NCBI GenBank assembly: GCA_018903185.1
Contig: JAHIQV010000497.1
Coordinates: forward strand, 1 to 12,072
Length of the DNA: 12,072 nt
Origin: Gammaproteobacteria bacterium
GTDB taxonomy: Bacteria; Pseudomonadota; Gammaproteobacteria; Burkholderiales; Burkholderiaceae_C
Direction of reading: 5' to 3'
Shown here: piece by piece, positions 6,932 to 12,072 of the stretch
How the letters are laid out: each line of letters begins with the position of its first letter
How positions within the stretch are numbered: position 1 is the first letter of the stretch
The notes under the pieces: model-generated
The model's database searches: none
What the model saw: the letters and a program-made list of their open reading frames with translations, nothing else
What the model was told of the DNA's origin: nothing
Translations under genes and position numbers: made by a program

Positions 6932-6987
6932 TGGACTGTTGTAAATAAATCCGGGTAAAATAATAAAACCCGTATAAAATACGCGCC
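6932..6987 (+). promoter_or_regulatory. Promoter and operator-like palindrome upstream of DUF2239
   Basis: This stretch is markedly AT-rich in a GC-rich setting. Two TAAAAT hexamers lie at 6956-6961 and 6975-6980, 19 bp apart; either can serve as a -10. Upstream TGGACT (6932-6937) or TTGTAA (6939-6944) could be -35 elements. The arms CGGGT (6952-6956) and ACCCG (6968-6972), 11 bp apart, form an inverted repeat that extends to ATnCGGGT / ACCCGnAT (6949-6975). A protein bound there would cover the promoter, as expected for an operator. No Shine-Dalgarno precedes the ATG at 6988. Confidence 0.5.
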
Positions 6988-7593
6988 ATGAACACCGTCA
7001 CCACCGCCACCTGCACCGCTTTTCTGGGTCACCGCCGCGTCGCCAACGGCTCCTACGCCGAGGTGGACCAGGCGCTGCGCGCGCTGGACCTGAGCGCTGG
7101 AGGCCTGCTGGTGTTTGACGACGCCAGCGGCGCCCTGGTGGACCACCCCTGGCCAGCCGGCTATGCCCCCGCGCAGCCCGCCGGCGGCCCCCCGGACGAG
7201 TCCGAAGTGGTGACCGTCGCGCAGGGCGTGGGCCGGCCGCGTCTCGGCGTGGTGGCGCGCGAGGTCACGCTACTGCCGCGCCACTGGGAGTGGCTCGCAC
7301 AGCAACGTGGCGGCGCTTCGGCCGCTCTGCGCCGTCTGGTGGAAGAAGCCCGGCGATGCCAGGGCAATCAGGACGTGCAGCGCCAGGCCAAGGAACGGGT
7401 GTACCGATTCATGAGCGCCATTGGCGGTGGCCTGCCCGGCTTCGAGGAGGCTTCGCGTGCGCTGTTTGCGCAGGACAGCGAGGTGTTTGCCCGCCGCACG
7501 GCCCACTGGCCCGCCGACGTGAAAGCCTATCTTGGCTGGCTGGCCCGCGATGCATTTGCCGATCGTTCCCCGCCACCAGTTTCTGGTCTTTGA
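6988..7593 (+). CDS. DUF2239 family protein
   Basis: The 201-aa protein matches the DUF2239 pattern: an N-terminal TCTAFLGHRRVANGSYAEVDQAL (8-30), LLVFDDASGALVD (40-52), a Pro-rich spacer (55-70), then GRPRLGVVAREVTLLPRHWEWLAQQ (82-106), GGASAALRRLVEEARR (108-123) and a C-terminal helical part with FMSAIGGGLPGFEEASRALF (141-160). The family has no established function. Residues 90-123 read like a ribbon-helix-helix: a short strand (REVTL), a helix (PRHWEWLAQQ), a GGAS turn and a second helix. This suggests DNA binding and is inference. The ATG at 6988 has no ribosome site and lies only 7 bases after a TAAAAT, so the mRNA may be leaderless. The P-loop kinase gene follows after 11 bp, with its ribosome site overlapping this stop codon. 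Confidence 0.85.
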   Translation: MNTVTTATCTAFLGHRRVANGSYAEVDQALRALDLSAGGLLVFDDASGALVDHPWPAGYAPAQPAGGPPDESEVVTVAQGVGRPRLGVVAREVTLLPRHWEWLAQQRGGASAALRRLVEEARRCQGNQDVQRQAKERVYRFMSAIGGGLPGFEEASRALFAQDSEVFARRTAHWPADVKAYLGWLARDAFADRSPPPVSGL

Positions 7594-7604
7594 AGGAGTT
7601 TTAC

Positions 7605-8099
7605 ATGTCGACTGTTCACCTTGTTTACGGCCCGCAAGGCGCTGGAAAGTCCACCTATGCCTTGGCGTTGTGCGAACGTGAGCGAGCCATGCGGCTGTCC
7701 ATCGACGTCTGGATGGCCGAGCTCTTCGGCCCTGACGTGCCGCAGCAAGGCACGATGGGCTGGATCATGACCCGCGCGGCACGCTGCGAATCGCGCATCT
7801 GGCAGACGGCCCGCGAGGTGGCGCAAAGAGGTGTTCCGGTGGTGCTTGACCTGGGCTTCATCAGGGCCAGTGACCGTGCGCGCTTTGCCAGCCTGGCCGC
7901 GCAGGACGGTCTGCCGGTGCAGCGCCACTTTGTCTCTGCCGACGCGGGTGTGCGCCGAGCGCGCGTGCTGGAACGCAACCAGGTTCGTGGCGCCACATTT
8001 GCATTCGAGGTCACGCCCGCCATGTTTGACGCGATGGACCCGCATTTCGAGGTGCCGTCGATGGAAGAGCTCGCCGCCTCGTTCGTGCATTCGTCCTGA
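7605..8099 (+). CDS. Small P-loop kinase-like ATPase (AAA_33 type)
   Basis: The 164-aa protein starts with a Walker A loop, VYGPQGAGKST (7-17), as in small nucleoside or sugar kinases and related phosphotransferases. D34 in LSIDVWMAELFG (31-42) sits where such kinases place the catalytic or substrate-binding Asp. VPVVLDLGFIRASDR (77-91) is a Walker B-like strand with D82. R-rich RRARVLERNQVRG (117-129) looks like the LID segment, and the tail VTPAMFDAMDPHFEVP (136-151) is typical of this AAA_33 group. The substrate cannot be predicted. The start has a perfect AAGGAG (7593-7598) six bases upstream, overlapping the DUF2239 stop, so translation is probably coupled. Zeta-type toxins share the fold but are longer and usually paired with a small antitoxin, so a toxin role is not supported here. 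Confidence 0.8.
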   Translation: MSTVHLVYGPQGAGKSTYALALCERERAMRLSIDVWMAELFGPDVPQQGTMGWIMTRAARCESRIWQTAREVAQRGVPVVLDLGFIRASDRARFASLAAQDGLPVQRHFVSADAGVRRARVLERNQVRGATFAFEVTPAMFDAMDPHFEVPSMEELAASFVHSS

Positions 8100-8129
8100 T
8101 GCTTTCCTGATGTCCCGCAGTTCCCACAC

Positions 8130-9494
8130 ATGCAAAACCAACCTTCGGCGGCGCAACGACCCCTCTGGCGCATCTACCTGGTGTTTCTCGCGCCCATGGT
8201 GCTGTCCAACTTCCTGCAGAGCTTCTCGGGCACGCTCAACGGCATCTTCATCGGCCAGATGCTCGGCACCCACGCACTGGCGGCGGTGTCGGGCATGTTC
8301 CCGATCTTCTTTTTCTTCATCTCGCTGGTGATCGGCCTGGGCGCGGGCGCGTCGGTGCTGATCGGCCAGGCCTGGGGCGCGCGCGAGCCCGAGAAGGTCA
8401 AGGCCATCGCTGGCTCCGCGCTGGCACTGGGCGCCTTGATCGGCATCGTGGCGGCGCTGCTGGGCAGTGTGTTTGCGCGAGAGGGCATGCAACTGCTGGG
8501 CACGCCGGCCGACGTGCTCGACGATGCCACCGCCTACGCGCGGGTGATGATGCTGCTCATGCCGCTGCTGCTGGTGGTCATCCTCTACACGCAGCTGCTG
8601 CGCGGCGTGAGCGACACGGTGACGCCGCTGCTGGCCTTGCTGCTGTCCACCGGCGTCGGTCTGCTGCTGACGCCGGCCCTGATCAAAGGCTGGCTGGGGC
8701 TGCCGCCCATGGGCATCCAGAGCGCAGCGCTGGCGGGCTTTGTGTCCCAGGCTGCGTCGCTGGGCTTCCTGGTCTGGCGCCTGCGGCGCAAGCGCAGCGT
8801 GCTCGCGCCGGACCGGTTGCTGCTCCAGTCCCTGCGGCTGGACGGCAAGATCCTGGCCCAGGTGATGCGCATCGGTCTGCCCACCGGCCTGCAGATGGTG
8901 GTGATCTCGATCTCCGAGCTGGTGATCCTGTCGCTGGTCAACGGCCATGGCTCGCAGGCCACGGCGGCCTATGGCGCGGTCACGCAGATCGTCAACTACG
9001 TGCAATTCCCCGCGCTGTCCATCGCCATCACCGCGTCCATCCTCGGCGCGCAAGCCATCGGCGCGGGCCGGGTGGAGCGCCTGGGGGCCATCCTGCGCAC
9101 GGGGCTGTGGATGAACGTGTGCGTGACCGGCTCGCTGGTGCTGCTGGGCTACGCGCTTTCAAACTGGTTGCTGGGTCTGTTCATCACGCAGCCCGAGGTG
9201 CTGGCGCAGGCCGAGCACCTGCTGCACATCATGTTGTGGAGCATGCTGCTGTTCGGCTTCCAGTCGGTGGTGGGCGGCATCATGCGCGCCAGCGGCGTGG
9301 TGCTGATGCCGGTGGCGATTTCCATCGCCTGCATCCTGCTGGTGCAGCTGCCGGTGGCCTACGGGCTGAACCAGCGCTTCGGGCTGGAGGGCGTGTGGAT
9401 GGCCTTCCCCGTGACCTACGCGGCCATGCTGGCGCTGCAGACCGGCTACCACCAGCTGGTGTGGCGCTACAAGAAGATCGAACGCCTGGTTTGA
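8130..9494 (+). CDS. MATE family multidrug efflux transporter
   Basis: This 454-aa inner-membrane protein has about 12 hydrophobic segments in two homologous halves, the usual length and topology of MATE exporters, which use a H+ or Na+ gradient to expel cationic drugs and metabolites. Visible signatures are the N-terminal APMVLSNFLQSFSGTLNGIFIGQMLGTHALAAVSG region (21-55), GAGASVLIGQAWGAREPEKV (71-90), PPMGIQSAALAGFVSQ in mid protein, and, in the second half, IAITASILGAQAIGAGRVERLG and MRASGVVLMPV. No real Shine-Dalgarno precedes the ATG at 8130. It follows the P-loop kinase by 30 bp on the same strand and may be read from the DUF2239 promoter. Substrate specificity is not predictable. It is followed by the repeat element and rnpB. 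Confidence 0.93.
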   Translation: MQNQPSAAQRPLWRIYLVFLAPMVLSNFLQSFSGTLNGIFIGQMLGTHALAAVSGMFPIFFFFISLVIGLGAGASVLIGQAWGAREPEKVKAIAGSALALGALIGIVAALLGSVFAREGMQLLGTPADVLDDATAYARVMMLLMPLLLVVILYTQLLRGVSDTVTPLLALLLSTGVGLLLTPALIKGWLGLPPMGIQSAALAGFVSQAASLGFLVWRLRRKRSVLAPDRLLLQSLRLDGKILAQVMRIGLPTGLQMVVISISELVILSLVNGHGSQATAAYGAVTQIVNYVQFPALSIAITASILGAQAIGAGRVERLGAILRTGLWMNVCVTGSLVLLGYALSNWLLGLFITQPEVLAQAEHLLHIMLWSMLLFGFQSVVGGIMRASGVVLMPVAISIACILLVQLPVAYGLNQRFGLEGVWMAFPVTYAAMLALQTGYHQLVWRYKKIERLV

Positions 9495-9506
9495 AGGGTC
9501 GGCAGG

Positions 9507-9590
9507 ACTATCCGCCGCCGGGCCGCCCCAAGGCGGATCAGCCCCCTCGGGGGGGCAGCGACCCGCGAAGCGGTGGAGCGTGGGGGCCTT
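9507..9590. repeat. Comamonadaceae-type G/C-rich intergenic repeat with three hairpins
   Basis: Three inverted repeats are nested in 80 bp after the MATE gene: ATCCGCC (9510-9516) with GGCGGAT (9532-9538), GCCCCC (9541-9546) with GGGGGC (9551-9556), and CCGC (9563-9566) with GCGG (9570-9573), ending in GGAGCGTGGGGGCC. This arrangement, with CCGCCCCAAGG, CCCCTCGGGG and GCGAAGCGG cores, is one I recall as recurring between genes in Comamonadaceae. Only one copy lies in this window, so its repeated nature is from memory. It could stabilise the 3' end of the MATE transcript or halt transcription before rnpB. Confidence 0.6.
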
Positions 9591-9597
9591 TCCATTG

Positions 9598-9603
9598 GAT
9601 AAT
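9598..9603 (+). promoter_or_regulatory. -10 element of the rnpB promoter
   Basis: GATAAT at 9598-9603 lies exactly six bases before 9610, where the RNase P RNA 5' end is expected from the P1 helix. The -35 is weak (TGGAGC at 9574-9579, 18 bp spacing), and it falls inside the end of the G/C-rich repeat. Confidence 0.65.
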
Positions 9604-9609
9604 CGCTGG

Positions 9610-9957
9610 GTGAAGCGCGCCAGGCCGTCGCTGGCACAGCCCGCAAGGGAACCCGAAAGGGAGTGCTGGAGGAACGTCCGGACTGCACAGGACAGCGTAG
9701 GAGGTAACACCTCTCCACCGACAAGCCGCAAGGCCCTAAGGTGAGGATCAGAGCAACAGAGACGAGCCGCTTCAGTGCGGGTGAAACGGGCAATCTCTAC
9801 GCGCAGCAATACCAAATAGGCCAGCGTTGACGTGGTTCCGCGGAGCTGGCGGGTAGGTAGCACCGAGCCGGGTGGGTGACCCCCGGCCCAGATGAATGAC
9901 GGTCACGTTCAGGGCAACCTGGGCGCACAAAATCCGGCGTATCGGCGCGCTTCACAC
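9610..9957 (+). ncRNA. rnpB: RNase P RNA (class A)
   Basis: The catalytic RNA of RNase P removes 5' leaders from pre-tRNAs. The ends pair perfectly as helix P1: GTGAAGCGCGCC (9610-9621) with GGCGCGCTTCAC (9944-9955). The conserved cores are present: GGAGGAACGTCCGGACT (9668-9684), GGGTGAAACGGG (9779-9790), GCAATACCAAATAGG (9806-9820), GGCGGGTAGG, AGATGAATGACGGTCAC (9890-9906) and ACAAAATCCGGCGTATCG near the 3' end. The loop GTGGTTCC in the P15 region supplies the GGU that pairs with tRNA CCA. P18 is visible as CAGG-GCAA-CCTG. The stretch between GTGAAACGG and the P15 region is much shorter than in E. coli (P13/P14 absent), as I recall for other betaproteobacteria. A short ACTATTTTC tail follows P1; the exact 3' end is approximate. 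Confidence 0.97.
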
Positions 9958-9976
9958 TATTTTCAGATCCGGCGGT

Positions 9977-10297
9977 TCAACGGCCGCCGTCCACCAGCCA
10001 GCGCACAAAGCGCTCGGCCTCCTCGGCGCTCAGGCGCTCATGGGCCGGCACACCGCCAAACAGGTGGTGTTCGCGCAGATGCCCGATCTTTCCGGCAATC
10101 TGATCTTCCTGTCCTTTGAGTGGCACGTACCGGTCGGCCAGCTGTGCGATGGTCGGCGCCTTGCCGCGTGGCGGTGAGCCGTGGCAGGAAAGGCAACCTT
10201 TGTCGAGGGCCAGGTTCATGCTGGCCAGCGCAGGCAGGGTTGTCAGGGCCAGGGCCAGTGCGATCCCCGTCGCGAGGCGGCCTGTGGCGTTTTTCAT
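9977..10297 (-). CDS. Small periplasmic class I cytochrome c lacking a distal Met
   Basis: The 106-aa protein has a signal peptide (MKNATGRLATGIALALALTTLPALA, cleavage likely after ALA at 25) and one heme-attachment motif, CLSCH (35-39), so it is exported and bound to heme c in the periplasm. A C-terminal LSAEEAERFVRWLVDGG (89-105) is the usual last helix of c-551-like monohemes. There is no Met after the heme motif: where relatives have VPMP before the last helix, this reads VPAHERLS (83-90). His77, His78 and His86 are the only candidate distal ligands. The start at 10297 is chosen for its GGGAG (minus strand 10307-10303) five bases upstream; an in-frame ATG at 10312 has none. It lies 34 bp downstream of the Nudix-MBL gene on the same strand and converges on rnpB. 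It may serve electron transfer. Confidence 0.8.
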   Translation of the reverse strand: MKNATGRLATGIALALALTTLPALASMNLALDKGCLSCHGSPPRGKAPTIAQLADRYVPLKGQEDQIAGKIGHLREHHLFGGVPAHERLSAEEAERFVRWLVDGGR

Positions 10298-10331
10298 GCG
10301 TACTCCCTGCATGGGTGATGCTCGCCAGTGG

Positions 10332-12032
10332 CTACAGGTTGAAGCCGCCCAGGCTCTGGATGCGCTCGACGTGCGCGAGCAGGGAGCGCTTGGCCACGGG
10401 CCACAGGCGCTCGGGCACGTCGTCGTAGGCGATCTTCACCCAGTCGTCCATCGTGCCTTCGGGCTTCGCCTGCATGGCGCGCGCCACCTTGGCTTCGCGC
10501 GCCAGGCGGTGGGCTTTCAGGTGCGCGATGGCCGCGCGGGCGCCGCCGTGTTCCGGTGCGCTCGGGTTGTCGGTCGTTCGGCGCAGGTCGCCGAGCACGT
10601 AACCGTGTGCGGGCAGGATGAAATCGACCCCATGTTGCTCGCAGAGTCGATCCAGCTTGTCCAGTGATTCGAGATACGCGCCCATGTTGCCGTCGGGCGG
10701 GTCGATCACGGTGGTGCTGCCGTTGAGGATGTGGTCGCCGCTGAACAGCAGGCCATCTTCTTCGAGCAACAGACAGAGGTGGTTGGCGGCGTGGCCGGGG
10801 GTGTGCACCACCTGCAGGGTGTGGCTGCTGAGGGCATCGCCCACCGTGCCCATGAGCACGAGACGCTCGCCGTCCGACAGCGCGCGTTCGGGTGTGAAGC
10901 GGCTGTTCTCGCGCGCCGTGGAAGCGCTGGGCAGGCCGAGGATGGGGGGGGGGCTCTCGGCACACAGAGCCTGCAGCCGCAACGCACCGGGCGAATGGTC
11001 GGGGTGCGAGTGGGTGCAGACGATGGCGCGGATGTCGCCGCCCGCGGCGCGCCACAGGCGTTGAATGTGTTCCGGGATGTCCGGGCCGGGGTCGATGGCG
11101 ATGTGGCCGCTCACCGGGTCGCCCACCAGGTAGCTGTTGGTGCCCGGGCCGGTCATGAAGCCGGGGTTGGGTGCGGTGAGCCGTTGCACGTTCTTGAGCA
11201 GCGGCACCGGGCGCTCGGTCTGCCAACCCAGTTCGTGCACGATCTGGCCGTCCGGGCAGACCAGGGTCAGTTCGCCGAACGGCGGCTCGTGCTCCATGTG
11301 GCGCGATTCGTGGCCGTTCATCAGGCCGGCGCGCGGGCAACTGGTGAACAGCGGTTCGTCGTTGATGGCACAGGCGTCGAGCACCGCTTGCACCGTCGGA
11401 TAGGCCTGCAGCCGCTCCAGCGTGCGGATGGTCGGGAAGATGATGAAGAAGTCGCCCGTGGCATGGCGCGCCAGCGCGTCGGTCGGACGCACCCACACGG
11501 GTTCGAACTGCTCGGCCTCGTCGGCCACGGGTTGCTGGCCTGCGGGCATGCGCGCCACCAGAAAGGGCACGTCGAAGCGGCGCGGCAGGTCGCGGTCGGT
11601 GATCCAGTGGGCAAGCACGAACACTTCGCCACCCGACAGCGTGAGGCCTTGTGCCGTGCACTGGCCGGCAAACGGTGCCTGGCGGTCCAGCGCAGCAATC
11701 TCGTCGGTTCCGAGGTGAGAACCGTCGGTCCGACGGGCCAGCAGCACGCCCAGTTCCTCGAAGCTCTCGCGGATGGCGGCGATGGCCTGGGTCAGGTGCA
11801 AGTCGCTTTGCGTGGCGCGGCGGGTGGACTGGTTGTGCGCCAGCACGTCGGTGGCGTCGATGCCGCCGCCCGGGAACACGTAGGCGCCGGGCGCGAACGA
11901 GGCCGTCATCGAGCGGCGCGTCATGAGCACTTCGACGCCCTGGGGGCCGTCGCGCAGCAGCAGCACGGTGGCGGCAGGGCGCACGGAGGCGGGCGTGCGG
12001 GCGGGGTGAAGCAGTTGGGTGGGGCGGGCCAT
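10332..12032 (-). CDS. Two-domain Nudix hydrolase / MBL-fold metallohydrolase
   Basis: The 566-aa cytoplasmic protein joins two hydrolase domains. The N-terminal Nudix domain (about 17-200) has PGGGIDA (54-60) and RESFEELGVLL (88-98), the REXXEEXG core that binds Mg2+. The distance between GG and RE is longer than in the standard Nudix box, as in NUDT19-type CoA diphosphatases. A linker region (200-290) leads to an MBL domain (about 290-480) with THSHPDH (340-346), HTPGHAANH (410-418), SGDHIL (431-436) and LPAHG (473-477), the zinc-ligand pattern of LACTB2-like hydrolases. A C-terminal helical part ends in SLGGFNL. Such Nudix-MBL fusions are, as I recall, common in betaproteobacteria, with unproven substrate. 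The ATG at 12032 is chosen on N-terminal resemblance; it has no Shine-Dalgarno, and an in-frame GTG at 12071 and further upstream sequence cannot be excluded. Confidence 0.85.
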   Translation of the reverse strand: MARPTQLLHPARTPASVRPAATVLLLRDGPQGVEVLMTRRSMTASFAPGAYVFPGGGIDATDVLAHNQSTRRATQSDLHLTQAIAAIRESFEELGVLLARRTDGSHLGTDEIAALDRQAPFAGQCTAQGLTLSGGEVFVLAHWITDRDLPRRFDVPFLVARMPAGQQPVADEAEQFEPVWVRPTDALARHATGDFFIIFPTIRTLERLQAYPTVQAVLDACAINDEPLFTSCPRAGLMNGHESRHMEHEPPFGELTLVCPDGQIVHELGWQTERPVPLLKNVQRLTAPNPGFMTGPGTNSYLVGDPVSGHIAIDPGPDIPEHIQRLWRAAGGDIRAIVCTHSHPDHSPGALRLQALCAESPPPILGLPSASTARENSRFTPERALSDGERLVLMGTVGDALSSHTLQVVHTPGHAANHLCLLLEEDGLLFSGDHILNGSTTVIDPPDGNMGAYLESLDKLDRLCEQHGVDFILPAHGYVLGDLRRTTDNPSAPEHGGARAAIAHLKAHRLAREAKVARAMQAKPEGTMDDWVKIAYDDVPERLWPVAKRSLLAHVERIQSLGGFNL

Positions 12033-12072
12033 CCGGGCATTGTGCGTCAGCGGGCGTGAACCGGCTGTCACC

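Noticed and set aside
5575..6948. A 457-codon plus-strand frame opposite the FAD oxidoreductase.
   Set aside because: Composition is typical of an antisense shadow, and the minus strand carries the complete flavoprotein with FAD motifs at both ends.
6988..8099. DUF2239 and the P-loop kinase as a zeta-type toxin-antitoxin pair.
   Set aside because: The kinase is only 164 aa, lacks recognisable zeta-toxin features beyond the P-loop, and DUF2239 is too large for the usual epsilon-type antitoxin. The pair is better left as a kinase with a possible regulator.
7527..9053. A 508-codon open frame on the minus strand opposite the MATE gene.
   Set aside because: It is rich in Gln, His, Arg and Ala, has no recognisable domain, and is the usual antisense shadow of a GC-rich coding region. 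The plus-strand MATE and kinase genes have clear family motifs.
9107..9613. A 168-codon frame overlapping the end of the MATE gene and the repeat.
   Set aside because: It lies out of frame inside the MATE gene and runs through the repeat into the rnpB promoter; no domain or ribosome site is seen.
10731..12059. A 442-codon plus-strand frame opposite the Nudix-MBL gene.
   Set aside because: Same reason: low-complexity Gly/Ala/Arg/His shadow, with the real gene carrying Nudix and MBL motifs on the minus strand.

Overview
The window is GC-rich, compact chromosomal DNA that looks like a betaproteobacterium of the family Comamonadaceae (Hydrogenophaga, Rhodoferax, Polaromonas or Acidovorax type). 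This rests on protein resemblance, a class A RNase P RNA of the short beta type, and a G/C-rich intergenic repeat of the kind I recall as frequent in that family. The genus is not determined. Nothing looks like a plasmid, phage or transposon: there is no transposase, integrase, tRNA or CRISPR array.

Layout. (1) 1-1385: the 3' part of a secreted CAP-domain protein (+) converging on rlmJ, a 23S rRNA adenine methyltransferase (-). (2) 1386-4243: a strong sigma70-like promoter and a structured leader precede rplM-rpsI (ribosomal proteins L13 and S9), closed by a 12-bp-stem terminator. A membrane/coiled-coil protein (DUF6776-like), a bactofilin and the iron-sulfur carrier erpA follow on the same strand and end in a bidirectional terminator. 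(3) 4262-6846, minus strand: a periplasmic glycine-zipper protein and a large FAD-dependent oxidoreductase of the COG2509 type. (4) 6847-9494: a divergent, AT-rich promoter region with an operator-like palindrome, then DUF2239, a small P-loop kinase and a MATE efflux transporter, all +. (5) 9507-9957: a three-hairpin repeat element followed by rnpB with its promoter. (6) 9977-12072, minus strand: a Nudix-MBL two-domain hydrolase followed by a small periplasmic cytochrome c.

Functional reading. Much of the window is translation and RNA housekeeping (rlmJ, rplM, rpsI, rnpB) plus Fe-S assembly (erpA). The DUF6776-like protein and bactofilin probably form a small envelope/cytoskeleton unit. The least explained part is the DUF2239 / P-loop kinase pair. 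DUF2239 has a segment that reads like a ribbon-helix-helix, its promoter carries a CGGGT...ACCCG palindrome, and its start codon has no Shine-Dalgarno and may be leaderless. Other points worth a second look are competing hairpins in the rplM leader, a cytochrome c that appears to have lost its distal methionine, a 10-base homopolymer inside the Nudix-MBL gene, and spaced TGTAAAG-like repeats upstream of the glycine-zipper gene. I found no clear evidence of a completely new system.
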